Below the pieces are notes generated by a model. The model made no database searches. It was not told the DNA's origin and saw only the letters and a program-made list of their open reading frames with translations. From positions 33,926,741 through 33,990,740 of the forward strand of contig CM069593.1 of the NCBI GenBank assembly GCA_035771175.1: DNA of 64,000 nucleotides. The letters are read 5' to 3'. The position numbers and the translations under genes were made by a program. Position 1 is the stretch's first letter. Every line of letters begins with the position of its first letter. Below, in pieces: positions 24,880 to 38,409 of the stretch. This stretch comes from Paratinospora sagittata. Lineage: Eukaryota > Streptophyta > Magnoliopsida > Ranunculales > Menispermaceae.

Positions 24880-26067
24880 GTGTGTAGGGTAACCTCTCGA
24901 TCAATCTCAGCACTAAAACTCTGAAAATTGCAAAGTCTTCAAAATCATTTCGATATAGTATTTCATTTTGAAAAAAATGTTTTTTGAAAGGTTTTAATCA
25001 TAATTTCAATGAGTGTTGAATTATTTAAAAGTTTATAATCTTATCTCAATATATTTTGAGTCAATGGAATGGTTGCTTAGTTTTTTAAAATAAGGCTTTC
25101 CAGCAATTTGCCAAAATTTTCTATAAGGCACTAGCGCACTATTGGTGTTGATAGCACGCTGATAGGGTTCTATAAATAAACATTTGTTTTTCTGAAAAAT
25201 TTTCTATAGCGCGTTATCCCCTTTGATAACTCGCTATAAAGCTGTTGTCGTGATCTTTCCATTTTTAGTAAAATGGGCAATAGCGCGCCAAAGGCTTTGA
25301 TAACACGCTATCGGAAAGTCAAAAACTCGAGCTCTAGGGTTTGTGTACATAGACCTGCTATAGCCTGCTATCTGTCAATAGAGAACGTGATACACAACCC
25401 AAAAGCACGCAATCCACGTCTGAGACAGAAATATGATATTTCTAACGAGAAAAATGTGGGCACTTCTGCTTGCTCCATTTTTCTATTCCTTACACAGTTT
25501 TGCTAGGTTATCTTAATTGAAATATTCTCTACTAACACCTTGATGATTCCCATTGTCTAGCACGCCCAAAACAATTTTAGATTAAACAACGTTTTGAATT
25601 CAAATCATTTTGTACTCTCTTGCTCTTTAACCTGCAACTGCTAATTTTATAAAGCCCTCATTCTCTGATTTTCAAAGATAGAACACACGATTTTTGCAAG
25701 TTAGACTGAGCTTTCCAAAGAGTGTTTAAATAGAAGAAAGTCGTGATTCTTGCATTTGCCCAAACAATCTTCGAACTGAATCAAAATTGCAAACTGTCTT
25801 GAAGATAACCTCATTATTTCGCAAGTTCTTCGTTTTATCCCTTTTGTGCTGACATTTCCAGAGGCTATCTATTGTTTTAAGCTGTAAGTATATGAAGTGT
25901 TCTCGGTAAGAAAACACATCAAACAAGAACACATCACCTGTATTTTTTTTTCTAAGAGCTACAACTGATCATCAACAACACATCAAACAATAGCTATCGA
26001 AGACTACAAAGATCAAGCTCGAAGAACGAAGACATATATCTTGTCTAATGCATTGGTTTGATCTTTG
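24880..26067 (+). repeat. Satellite unit 22 (1,188 bp), hybrid at duplication junction
   Basis: The 5' part (GGTTGCTTAG, GCCAAAGGCTTTG, GAACGTGATA, GACAGAAATATG) equals unit 27. The 3' part (CAATTTTAG, CTGACATTTCC, TTAAGCTG, GAAGACTAC) equals unit 17. The switch lies at about 25490-25575. Confidence 0.95.
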
Positions 26068-27253
26068 GTGTGTAGGGTAACCTCTCGATCAATCTCAGCA
26101 CTAAAACTCTGAAAATTGCAAAGTCTTCAAAATCACTTCGATATAGTATTTCATTTTGAAAAAAATGTTTTTCGAAAGGTTTTAATCATAATTTCAATGA
26201 GTGTTGAATTATTTAAAAGTTTATAATCTTATCTCAATATATTTTGAGTCGATGGAATGGTTCCTTAGTTTTTTAAAATAAGGCTTTCCAGCAATTTGCC
26301 AAAATTTTCTATACGGCACTAGCGCACTATTGGTGTTGATAGCACGCTGATAGGGTTCTATAAATAAACATTTGTTTTTCTGAAAAATTGTCTATAGCGC
26401 TCTATCCCCTTTGATAACTCGCTATAAAGTTGTTGCCGTGATCTTTCCATTTTTAGTAAAATGGGCAATAGCGCGCCATAGGCCTTGATAACACGCTATC
26501 GGAAAGTGAAAAACTCGAGCTCTAGGGTTTGTGTACATAGACCTGCTATAGCCTGCTATCTGTCAATAGAGAACATGATACACAACCCAAAAGCACGCAA
26601 TCCACGTCTGAGACAAAAATCTGATATTTCTAACGAGAAAAATATGGGCACTTCTGCTTGCTCCATTTTTCTATTCCTTCAACATTTTTGCTTAACTCTT
26701 AATTGAAATATTCTCTACTAACACCTTGATGATTCCCATTGTCTAGCACGCCCAAAACAACTTTAGATTAAACAACGTTTTGAATTCAAATCATTCTGTA
26801 CTCTCTTGCTCTTTAACCTGCAACTGCTAATTTTATAAAGCCCTCATTCTCTGATTTTCAAATATAGAACACACGATTTTTGCAAGTTAGACTGAGCTTT
26901 CCAAAGAGTGTTTAAATAGAAGAAAGTCGTGATTCTTGCATTTGCCCAAACAATCTTCGAACTGAATCAAAATTGCAAACTGTCTTGAAGATAACCTCAT
27001 TATTTCGCAAGTTCTTCATTTTATCCCTTTTGTGCTGAGATTTCCAGAGGCTATCTATTGTTTTAAACTGTAAGTATATGAAGTGTTCTCTGTAAGAAAA
27101 CACATCAAACAAGAACACATCACCTGTATTTTTTTTTCTAAGAGCTACAACTGATCATCAACAACACATCAAACAATAGCTATCGAAGACTACAAAGATC
27201 AAGCTCGAAGAACGAAGACATATATCTTGTCTAATGCATTGGTTTGATCTTTG
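26068..27253 (+). repeat. Satellite unit 23 (1,186 bp)
   Basis: Corresponds to unit 18 (GAGTCGATGG, CGCTCTATCC). It has the shorter CTTAACTCTTAATTG segment. Confidence 0.95.
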
Positions 27254-28909
27254 GTGTGTAGGGTAACCTCTCGATCAATCTCAGCACTAAAACTCTGAAA
27301 ATTGCAAAGTCTTCAAAATCACTTCGATATAGTATTTCATTTTGAAAAAAATGTTTTTCGAAAGGTTTTAATCATAATTTCAATGAGTGTTGAATTATTT
27401 AAAAGTTTATAATCTTATCTCAATATATTTTGAGTCGATGGAATGGTTCCTTAGTTTTTTAAAATAAGGCTTTCCAGCAATTTGCCTAAATTTTCTATAA
27501 GGCGCTAGCGCACTATTGGTGTTGATAGCACGCTGATAGGGTTCTATAAATAAACATTTGTTTTTCTGAAAAATTGTCTATAGCGCGCTATCCCCTTTGA
27601 TAACTCGCTATAAAGTTGTTGCCGTGATCTTTCCATTTTTAGTAAAATGGGCAATAGCGCGCCATAGGCCTTGATAACATGCTATTGGAAAGTGAAAAAA
27701 CTCGAGCTCTAGGGTTTGTGTACATAGACCTGCTATAGCCTGCTATCTGTCAATAGAGAACATGATACACAACCCAAAAGCACGCAATCCACGTCTGAGA
27801 CAAAAATCTGATATTTCTAACGAGAAAAATGTGGGCACTTCTGCTTGCTCCATTTTTCTATTCCTTACACATTTTGGCTTAACTCTTAATTGAAGTATTC
27901 TCTACTAACACCTTGATGATTCCCATTGTCTAGCACGCCCAAAACAACTTTAGATTAAACAACGTTTTGAATTCAAATCATTCTGTACTCTCTTGCTCTT
28001 TAACCTGCAACTGCTAATTTTATAAAGCCCTCATTCTCTGATTTTCAAATATAGAACACACGATTTTTGCAAGTTAGACTGAGCTTTCCAAAGAGTGTTT
28101 AAATAGAAGAAAGTCGTGATTCTTGCATTTGCCCAAACAATCTTCGAACTGAATCAAAATTGCAAACTGTCTTGAAGATAACCTCATTATTTCGCAAGTT
28201 CTTATAGCCTGCTATCTGTCAATAGAGAACATGATACACAACCCAAAAGCACGCAATCCACGTCTGAGACAAAAATCTGATATTTCTAACGAGAAAAATG
28301 TGGGCACTTTTGCTTGCTCCATTTTTCTATTCCTTACACATTTTTGCTTAACTCTTAATTGAAATATTCTCTACTAACACCTTGATGATTTCCATTGTCT
28401 AGCACGCCCAAAACAACTTTAGATTAGACAACGTTTTGAATTTAAATCATTCTGTACTCTCTTGCTCTTTAACCTGCAACTGCTAATTTTATAAAGCCCT
28501 CATTCTCTGATTTTCAAATATAGAACACACGATTTTTGCAAGTTAGACTGAGCTTTCCAAAGAGTGTTTAAATAGAAGAAAGTCGTGATTCTTGCATTTG
28601 CCCAAACAATCTTCGAACTGAATCAAAATTGCAAACTGTCTTGAAGATAACCTCATTATTTCGCAAGTTCTTCATTTTATCCCTTTTGTGCTGAGATTTC
28701 CAGAGGCTATCTATTGTTTTAAACTGTAAGTATATGAAGTGTTCTCGGTAAGAAAACACATCAAACAAGAACACATCACCTGTATTTTTTTTTCTAAGAG
28801 CTACAACTGATCATCAACAACACATCAAACAATAGCTATCGAAGACTACAAAGATCAAGCTCGAAGAACGAAGACATATATCTTGTCTAATGCATTGGTT
28901 TGATCTTTG
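27254..28909 (+). repeat. Satellite unit 24 (1,656 bp) with internal duplication
   Basis: This unit is 469 bp longer than a normal unit because part of it is duplicated in tandem; see the separate entry at 27735-28672. The rest is the standard monomer. Confidence 0.95.
27735..28672 (+). repeat. Tandem 469-bp partial duplication inside unit 24
   Basis: At 28203/28204 the sequence GCAAGTTCTT, normally followed by CATTTTATCC, jumps back to ATAGCCTGCTATC. The segment 27735-28203 is thereby repeated as 28204-28672, after which the unit continues normally. Shared sequence at the join is only about one T. The two copies differ at a few bases (GAAGTATTC/GAAATATTC, TTAAACAA/TTAGACAA, GAATTCAAAT/GAATTTAAAT), so the event is not brand new. 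Confidence 0.93.
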
Positions 28910-30095
28910 GTGTGTAGGGTAACCTCTCGATCAATCTCAGCACTAAAACTCTGAAAATTGCAAAGTCTTCAAAATCACTTCGATATAGTATTTCATTTTG
29001 AAAAAAATGTTTTTCGAAAGGTTTTAATCATAATTTCAATGAGTGTTGAATTATTTAAAAGTTTATAATCTTATCTCAATATATTTTGAGTCGATGGAAT
29101 GGTTCCTTAGTTTTTTAAAATAAGGCTTTCCAGCAATTTGCCAAAATTTTCTGTAAGGCACTAGCGCACTATTAGTGTTGATAGCACGCTGATAGGGTTC
29201 TATAAATAAACATTTGTTTTTCTGAAAAATTGTCTATAGCGCGCTATCCCCTTTGATAACTCGCTATAAAGTTGTTGCCGCGATCTTTCCATTTTTAGTA
29301 AAATGGGCAATAGCGCGCCATAGGCCTTGATAACACGCTATCGGAAAGTGAAAAACTCGAGCTCTAGGGTTTGTGTACATAGACCTGCTATAGCCTGCTA
29401 TCTGTCAATAGAGAACATGATACACAACCCAAAAGCACGCAATCCACGTCTGAGACAAAAATCTGATATTTCTAACGAGAAAAATGTGGGCACTTCTGCT
29501 TGCTCCATTTTTCTATTCCTTACACATTTTTGCTTAACTCTTAATTGAAATATTCTCTACTAACACCTTGATGATTCCCATTGTCTAGCACGCCCAAAAC
29601 AACTTTAGATTAAACAACGTTTTGAATTCAAATCATTCTGTACTATCTTGCTCTTTAACCTGCAACTGCTAATTTTATAAAGCCCTCATTCTCTGATTTT
29701 CAAAGATAGAACACACGATTTTTGCAAGTTAGACTGAGCTTTCCAAAGAGTGTTTAAATAGAAGAAAGTCGTGATTCTTGCATTTGCCCAAACAATGTTC
29801 GAACTGAATCAAAATTGCGAACTGTCTTGAAGATAACCTCATTATTTCGCAAGTTCTTCATTTTATCCCTTTTGTTCTGCAATTTCCAGAGGCTATCTAT
29901 TGTTATAAACTGTAAGTATATGAAGTGTTCTCGGTAAGAAAACACATCAAACAAGAACACATCACCTGTATTTTTTTTTCTAAGAGCTACAACCGATCAT
30001 CAACAACACATCAAACAATAGCTATCGAAGTCTACAAAGATCAAGCTCGAAGAACGAAGACATATATCATGTCTAATGCCTTGGTTTGATCTTTG
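28910..30095 (+). repeat. Satellite unit 25 (1,186 bp)
   Basis: Corresponds to unit 20 at its 3' end (ACCGATCATC, TGCCTTGG). It carries private changes GTTCTGCAATTTCC and TGTTATAAACTG, related forms of which reappear in unit 35. Confidence 0.95.
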
Positions 30096-31280
30096 GTGTG
30101 TAGGGTAACCTCTCGATCAATCTCAGCACTAAAACTCTGAAAATTTCAAAGTCTTCAAAATCATTTCGATATAGTATTTCATTTTGAAAAAAATGTTTTT
30201 TGAAAGGTTTTAATCATAATTTCAATGAGTGTTGAATTATTTAAAAGTTTATAATCTTATCTCAATATATTTTGAGTCAATGGAATGGTTCCTTAGTTTT
30301 TTAAAATAAGGCTTTCCAGCAATTTGCCAAAATTTTCTATAAGGCACTAGCGCACTATTGGTGTTGATAGCACGCTGATAGGGTTCTATAAATAAACATT
30401 TGTTTTTCTGCGAAATTGTTTATAGCGCCCTATCCCCTTTGATAACTCGCTATAAAGTTGTTGCCGTGATCTTTTCATTTTTAGTAAAATGGGCAATAGC
30501 GCGCCATAGGCCTTGATAACACGCTATCGGAAAGTGAAAAACTCGAGCTCTAGGCTTTGTTTACATAGACCTGCTATAGCCTGCTATCTGTCAATAGTGA
30601 ACATGATACACAACCCAAAAGCACGCAATCCACGTCTGAGACAAAAATCTGATATTTCTAACGAGAAAAATGTGGGCACTTCTGCTTGCTCCATTTTTCT
30701 ATTCCTTACACAGTTTTGCTTAACTCTTAATTGAAATATTGTCTACTAACACCTTGATGATTCCCATTGTCTAGCACACCCAAAACAACTTTAGATTAAA
30801 CAACGTTTTGAATTCAAATCATTCTGTACTCTCTTGCTCTTGAACCTGCAACTGCTAATTTTATAAAGCCCTCATTCTCTGATTTTCAAAGATAGAACAC
30901 ACGATTTTTGCAAGTTAGACTGTGCTTTCCAAAGAGTGTTTAAATAGAAGAATGTCGTGATTCTTGCATTTGCCCAAACAATCTTCGAACTGAATCAAAA
31001 TTGCAAACTGTCTTGAAGATAACCTCATTATTTCGCAAGTTCTTCATTTAATCCCTTTTGTGCTGAGATTTCCAGAGGCTATCTATTGTTTTAAACTGTA
31101 AGTATATGAAGTGTTCTCGGAAAGAAAAAACATCAAACAAGAACACATCACCTGTATTTTTTTTCTAAGAGCTACAACTGATCATCAACAACACATCAAA
31201 CAATAGCTATCGAAGTCTACAAAGATCAAGCTCGAAGAACGAAGACATATATCATGTCTAATGCCTTGGTTTGATCTTTG
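30096..31280 (+). repeat. Satellite unit 26 (1,185 bp)
   Basis: Twin of unit 21, 6,401 bp to its left. It differs at a few sites (GCGAAATTG for GAGAAATTG, GCCATAGG for GCCAAAGG). Confidence 0.95.
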
Positions 31281-32468
31281 GTGTGTAGGGTAACCTCTCG
31301 ATCAATCTCAGCACTAAAACTCTGAAAATTGCAAAGTCTTCAAAATCATTTCGATATAGTATTTCATTTTGAAAAAAATGTTTTTTGAAAGGTTTTAATC
31401 ATAATTTCAATGAGTGTTGAATTATTTAAAAGTTTATAATCTTATCTCAATATATTTTGAGTCAATGGAATGGTTGCTTAGTTTTTTAAAATAAGGCTTT
31501 CCAGCAATTTGCCAAAATTTTCTATAAGGCACTAGCGCACTATTGGTGTTGATAGCACGCTGATAGGGTTCTATAAAGAAACATTTGTTTTTCTGAAAAA
31601 TTGTCTATAGCGCGTTATCCCCTTTGATAACTCGCTATAAAGCTGTTGTCGTGATCTTTCCATTTTTAGTAAAATGGGCAATAGCGCGCCAAAGGCTTTG
31701 ATAACACGCTATCGGAAAGTCAAAAACTCGAGCTCTAGGGTTTGTGTACATAGACCTGCTATAGCCTGCTATCTGTCAATAGAGAACGTGATACACAACC
31801 CAAAAGCACGCAATCCACGTCTGAGACAGAAATATGATATTTCTAACGAGAAAAATGTGGGCACTTCTGCTTGCTCCATTTTTCTATTCCTTACACAGTT
31901 TTGCTAGGTTATCTTAATTGAAATATTCTCTACTAACACCTTGATGATTCCAATTGTCTAGCACGCCCAAAACAACTTTAGATTAAACAACGTTTTGAAT
32001 TCAAATCATTCTGTACTCTCTTGCTCTTTAACCTGCAACTGCTAATTTTATAAAGCCCTCGTTCTCTGATTTTCAAAGATAGAACACACGATTTTTGCAA
32101 GTTAGACTGAGCTTCCCAATGAGTGTTTAAATAGAAGAAAGTCGTGATTCTTGCATTTGCCAATACAATCTTCGAACTGAATCAAAATTGCAAACTGTCT
32201 TGAAGATAACCTCATTATTTCGCAAGTTCTTCGTTTTATCCCTTTTGTGCTGAGATTTCCAGAGGCTATCTATTGTTTTAAACTGTAAGTATATGAAGTG
32301 TCCTCGGTAAGAAAACACATCAAACAAGAACACATCACCTGTATTTTTTTTTCTAAGAGCTACAACTGATCATCAACAACACATCGAACAATAGCTATCG
32401 AAGTCTACAAAGATCAAGCTCGAAGAACGAAGACATATATCATGTCTAATGCATTGGTTTGATCTTTG
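31281..32468 (+). repeat. Satellite unit 27 (1,188 bp)
   Basis: The 5' half equals unit 22 (GGTTGCTTAG, GACAGAAATATG). The 3' half carries CTTCCCAATGAG and GCCAATACAATC, shared with unit 28. Confidence 0.95.
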
Positions 32469-33656
32469 GTGTGTAGACTAACCTCTCGATCAATCTCAGC
32501 ACTAAAACTCTGAAAATCGCAAAGTCTTCAAAATCACTTCGATATAGTATTTCATTTTGAAAAAAATGTTTTTCGAAAGGTTTTAATCATAATTTCAATG
32601 AGTGTTGAATTATTTAAAAGTTTATAATCTTATCTCAATATATTTTAAGTCAATGGAATGGTTCTTTAGTTTTTTAAAATAAGGCTTTCCAGCAATTTGC
32701 CAAAATTTTCTATAAGGCACTAGCGCACTATTGGTGTTGATAGCACGCTGATAGGGTTCTATAAACAAACATTTGTTTTTCTAAAAATTCTCTATAGCGC
32801 GTTATCCCCTTTGATAACTCGCTATAAAGCTGTTGCCGTGATCTTTCCATTTTTAGTAAAATGGGCAATAGCGCGCCATAGGCCTTGATAACACGCTATC
32901 GGAAAGTCGAAAACTCGAGCTCTAGCGTTTGTGTACATAGACCTGCTATAGCCTGCTATCTGTCAATAGAGAAAATGATATACACAACCCAAAAGCAGGT
33001 AATCCACGTCTGAGACAAAAATCTAATATTTCTGACGAGAAGAATGTGGGCACTTCTGCTTGCTCCATTTTTCTATTCCTTACACAGTTTTGCTAGGTTA
33101 TCTTAATTGAAATATTCTCTACTAACAGCTTGATGATTCCCATTGTCTAGCACGCCCAAAACAACTTTAGATTAAACAACGTTTTGAATTCAAATCATTT
33201 TGTACTCTCTTGCTCTTTAACCTGCAACTGCTAATTTTATAAAGCCCTCGTTCTCTGATTTTCAAAGATAGAACACACGATTTTTGCAAGTTAGACTGAG
33301 CTTCCCAATGAGTGTTTAAATAGAAGAAAGTCGTGATTCTTGCATTTGCCAATACAATCTTCGAACTGAATCAAAATTGCAAACTGTCTTGAAGATAACC
33401 TCATTATTTCGCAAGTTCTTCATTTTATCCCTCTTGTGCTGAGATTTCCAGAGGCTATCTATTGTTTTAAACTGTAAGTATATGAAGTGTTCTCGGAAAG
33501 AAAAAACATCAAACAAGAACACATCACCTGTATTTTTTTTCTAAGAGCTACAACTGATCATCAACAACACATCAAACAATAGCTATCGAAGTCTACAAAG
33601 ATCAAGCTCGAAGAACGAAGACATATATCATGTCTAATGCCTTGGTTTGATCTTTG
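32469..33656 (+). repeat. Satellite unit 28 (1,188 bp)
   Basis: The phase motif is altered (GTGTGTAGACTAACC). It has GATATACAC and AAGCAGGTAATCC but keeps both CCTGCTAT copies, an intermediate state relative to the 10-bp-deletion subfamily. Confidence 0.95.
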
Positions 33657-34846
33657 GTGTGTAGGGTAACCTCTCGATCAATCTCAGCACTAAAACTCTG
33701 AAAATTGCAAAGTCTTCAAAATCATTTCGATATAGTATTTCATTTTGAAAAAAATGTTTTTTGAAAGGTTTTAATCATAATTTCAATGAGTGTTGAATTA
33801 TTTAAAAGTTTATAATCTTATCTCAATATATTTTGAGTCAATGGAATGGATCCTTAGTTTTTTAAAATAAGGCTTTCCAAAAATTTGCGAAAATTTTCTA
33901 TGAGGCACTAGCGCACTATTGGTGTTGATAGCACGCTGATAGGGTTTTATAAGTAAACATTTGTTTTTCTGAAAAACTGTCTATAGCGCGCTATCCCCTT
34001 TGATAACTCGCTATAAAGCTGTTGCCGTGATCTTTCCATTTTTAGTAAAATGGGCAATAGCGCGCCATAGGCCTTGATAGCACGCTATCGGAAAGTCAAA
34101 AACTTGAGCTCTAGGGTTTGTGTACATAGACCTGCTATAGCCTGCTATCTGTCAATAGAGAACATGATATACACAATCCAAAAGCAGGCAATCCACGTCT
34201 GAGACAAAAATCTAATATTTCTAACGAGAAAAATGTCGGCACTTCTGCTTGCTCCATTTTTCTATTCATTACACAGTTTTGCTAGGTTATCTTAATTGAA
34301 ATATTCTCTACTAACACCTTGCTGATTCCCATTGTCTAGCACGCCCAAAACAACTTTAGATTAAACAACGTTTTGAATTCAAATCATTCTGTACTCTCTT
34401 GCTCTTTAACCTGCAACTGCTAATTTTATAAAGCCCTCATTCTCTGATTTTCAAAGATAGAACACACGATTTTTGCAAGTTAGACTGAGGTTTCCAAAGA
34501 GTGTTTAAATAGAAGAAAGTCGTGATTCTTGTATTTGCCCAAACAATCTTCGAACTGAATCAAAATTGCAAACTGTCTTGAAGATAACCTCATTATTTCG
34601 CAAGTTCTTCATTTTATCCCTTTTGTGCTGAGATTTCCAAAGGCTATCTATTGTTTTAAACTGTAAGTATATGAAGTGTTCTCGGTAAGAAAACACATCA
34701 AACAAGAACACATCACCCGTATTTTTTTTTCTAAGAGCTACAACTGATCATCAACAACACATCAAACAATAGCTATCGAAGTCTACTAAGATCAAGCTCG
34801 AAGAACGAAGACATATATCATGTCTAATGCATTGGTTTGATCTTTG
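33657..34846 (+). repeat. Satellite unit 29 (1,190 bp)
   Basis: GGATCC variant. It has GATATACAC and AAGCAGGC without the 10-bp deletion, like unit 28. Confidence 0.95.
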
Positions 34847-36033
34847 GTGTGTAGGGTAACCACTCGATCAATCTCAGTACTAAAACTCTGAAAATTGTAA
34901 AGTCTTCAAAATCACTTCGATATAGTATTTCATTTTGAAAAAAATGTTTTTCGAAAGGTTTTAATCATAATTTCAATGAGTGTTGACTTATTTAAAAGTT
35001 TATAATCTTATCTCAATATCTTTTGAGTCAATGGAATGGATCCTTAGTTTTTTAAAATATGGCTTTCCAGCAATTTGCCAAAATTTTCTATAAGGCACTA
35101 GCGCACTATTGGTGTTGATAGCACGCTGATAGGGTTCTATAAATAAACATTTGTTTTTCTGAAAAATTGTCTATAGCGCGCTATCCCCTTTGATAACTCG
35201 CTATAAAGCTGTTGCCGTGATCTTTCCATTTTTAGTAAAATGGGCAATAGCGCGCCATTGGCCTTGATAACACGCTATTTGAAAGTCAATAAATCGAGCT
35301 CTAGGGTTTGTGTACATAGTCCTACTATAGCCTGCTATCTGTCAATAGAGAGCATGATACACAACCCAAAAGCACGCAATCCACGTCTGAGACAAAAATC
35401 TGATATTTTTAACGAGAAAAATGTGGGCACTTCTGCATGCTCCATTTTTCTATTCCTTACACAGTTTTGCTAGGTTATCTTAATTGAAATATTCTCTACT
35501 AACACCTTGATGATTCCCATTGTCTCGCACGCCCAAAACAACTTTAGATTAAACAACATTTTGAATTCAAATCATTCTGTACTCTCTTGCTCTTTAACCT
35601 ACAACTGCTAATTTTATAAAGCCCTCATTCTCTAATTTTCAAAGACAGAACACACGATTTTTGCAAGTTAGACTGAGCTTTCCAAAGAGTGTTTAAATAG
35701 AAGAAAGTCGTGATTCTTGCATTTGCCCAAACAATCTTCGAACTGAATCAAAACTGCAGACTGTCTTGAAGATAACCTCATTATTTCGCAAGTTCTTCAT
35801 TTTATACCTTTTGTGCTGAGATTTGCAGAGGCTATCTATTGTTTAAAACTGTAAGTATATGAAGTGTTCTCGGTAAGAAAACACATCAAACAAGAACACA
35901 TCACCTGTATTTTTTTTCTAAGAGCTACAACTGATCATCAACAACACATCAAACAATAGCTATCGAAGTCTACAAAGATCAAGCTCGAAGAACGAAGACA
36001 TATATCATGTCTAATGCATTGGTTTGATCTTTG
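34847..36033 (+). repeat. Satellite unit 30 (1,187 bp)
   Basis: GGATCC variant with private changes (GTAACCACTCG, TGTTGACTTATT, GCCATTGGCC). Its 3' half (ACTGCAGACTG, CAACATTTTG) matches unit 31. Confidence 0.95.
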
Positions 36034-37221
36034 GTGTGTAGGGTAACCTCTCGATCAATCTGAGCACTAAAACTCTGAAAATTGCAAAGTCTTCAAAATC
36101 ACTTCGATATAGTATTTCATTTTGAAAAAAATGTTTGTCGAAAGGTTTTAACCATAATTTCAATGAGTGTTGAATTATTTAAAAGTTTATAATCTTATGT
36201 CAATATATTTTGAGTCAATGGAATGGATCCTTAGTTTTTTAAAATAAGGCTTTCCAGCAATTTGCCAAAATTTTCTATAAGGCACTAGCGCACTATTGGT
36301 GTTGATAGCACGCTGATAGGGTTCTATAAATAAACATTTGTTTTTCTGAAAAATTGTCTATAGCGCGCTATGCCCTTTGATAACTCGCTATAAAGTTGTT
36401 GCCGTGATCTTTCCATTTTTAGTAAAATGGGAAATAGCGCGCCATAGGCCTTGATAACACGCTATCGGAAAGTCAAAAACTCGAGCTCTAGGGTTTGTGT
36501 ACATAGACCTGCTATAGCCTGCTATCTGTCAATAGAGAACATGATACACAACCCAAAAGCACGCAATCCACGTCTGAGAGAAAAATCTGATATTTCTAAC
36601 GAGAAAAATGTGGGCACTTCTGCATGCTCCATTTTTCTATTCCTTACACAGTTTTGCTAGGTTATCTTAATTGAAATATTCTCTACTAACACCTTGATGA
36701 TTCCCATTGTCTGGCACGCCCAAGACAACTTTAGATTAAACAACATTTTGAATTCAAATCATTCTGTACTCTCTTGCTCTTTAACCTGCAACTGCTAATT
36801 TTATGAAGCCCTCATTCTCTGATTTTCAAAGATAGAACACACGATTTTTGCAAGTTAGACTGAGCTTTCCAAAGAGTGTTTAAATAGAAGAAAGTCGTGA
36901 TTCTTGCATTTGCCCAAACAATCTTCGAACTGAATCAAAACTGCAGACTGTCTTGAAGATAACCTCATTATTTCGCAAGTTCTTCATTTTATCCCTTTTG
37001 TGCTGAGATTTCCACTGGCTATCTATTGTTTTAAACTGTAAGTATATGAAGTATTCTCGGTCAGAAAACACATCAAACAAGAACACATCACCTGTATGTT
37101 TTTTTCTAAGAGCTACAACCGATCATCAACAACACATCAAACAATAGCTATCGAAGTCTACAAAGATCAAGCTCGAAGAACGAAGACATATATCATGTCT
37201 AATGCATTGGTTTGATCTTTG
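36034..37221 (+). repeat. Satellite unit 31 (1,188 bp), TTTGTCG class
   Basis: CAATCTGAGCAC, GTTTGTCG, CTTATGTCAA and GCTATGCCC are shared with unit 32. The 3' markers ACTGCAGACTG and CGGTCAGAAAAC are shared with unit 34. GGATCC is present. Confidence 0.95.
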
Positions 37222-38409
37222 GTGTGTAGGGTAACCTCTCGATCAATCTGAGCACTAAAACTCTGAAAATTGCAAAGTCTTCAAAATCACTTCGATATAG
37301 TATTTCATTTTGAAAAAAATGTTTGTCGAAAGGTTTTAACCATAATTTCAATGAGTGTTGAATTATTTAAAAGTTTATAATCTTATGTCAATATATTTTG
37401 AGTCAATGGAATGGATCCTTAGTTTTTTAAAATAAGGCTTTCCAGCAATTTGCCAAAATTTTCTATAAGGCACTAGCGCACTATTGGTGTTGATAGCACG
37501 CTGATAGGGTTCTATAAATAAACATTTGTTTTTCTGAAAAATTGTCTATAGCGCGCTATGCCCTTTGATAACTCGCTATAAAGTTGTTGCCGTGATCTTT
37601 CCATTTTTAGTAAAATGGGAAATAGCGCGCCATAGGCCTTGATAACACGCTATCAGAAAGTCAAAAACTCGAGCTCTAGGGTTTGTGTACATAGACCTGC
37701 TATAGCCTGCTATCTGTCAATAGAGAACATGATACACAACCCAAAAGCACGCAATCCACGTCTGAGACAAAAATCTGATATTTCTAACGAGAAAAATGTG
37801 GGCACTTCTGCTTGCTCCATTTTTCTATTCCTTACACAGTTTTACTTGGTTATCTTAATTGAAATATTCTCTACTAACACCTTGATGATTCCCATTTTCT
37901 GGGACGCCCAAGACAACTTTAGATTAAACAACTTTTTGAATTCAAATCATTCTGTACTCTCTTGCTCTTTAACCTGCAACTGCTAATTTTATAAAGCCCT
38001 CATTCTCTGATTTTCAAAGATAGAACACACGATTTTTGCAAGTTAGACTCAGCTTTCCAAAGAGTGTTTAAATAGAAGAAAGTCGTTATTCTTGCATTTG
38101 CCCAAACAGTCTTCGAACTGAATCAAAATTGCAAACTGTCTTGAAGATATCCTCATTATTTCGCAAGTTCTTCATTTTATCCCTTTTGTGCTGAGATTTC
38201 TAGAGGTTATCTATTGTTTTAAACTGTAAGTATGTGAAGTGTTCTCGGTAAGAAAACACATCAAACAAGAACACATCACCTGTATTTTTTTTTCTAAGAG
38301 CTACAACTGATCATTAACAACACATCAAACAATAGCTATCGAAGTCTACAAAGATCAAGCTCGAAGAACGAAGACATATATCATGTCTAATGCATTGGTT
38401 TGATCTTTG
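37222..38409 (+). repeat. Satellite unit 32 (1,188 bp), hybrid
   Basis: The 5' half equals unit 31. The 3' half (AGACTCAGC, AACAGTCTTC, GATATCCTC, TATGTGAAG) equals unit 33. The switch falls at about 37915-38047. Confidence 0.95.
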
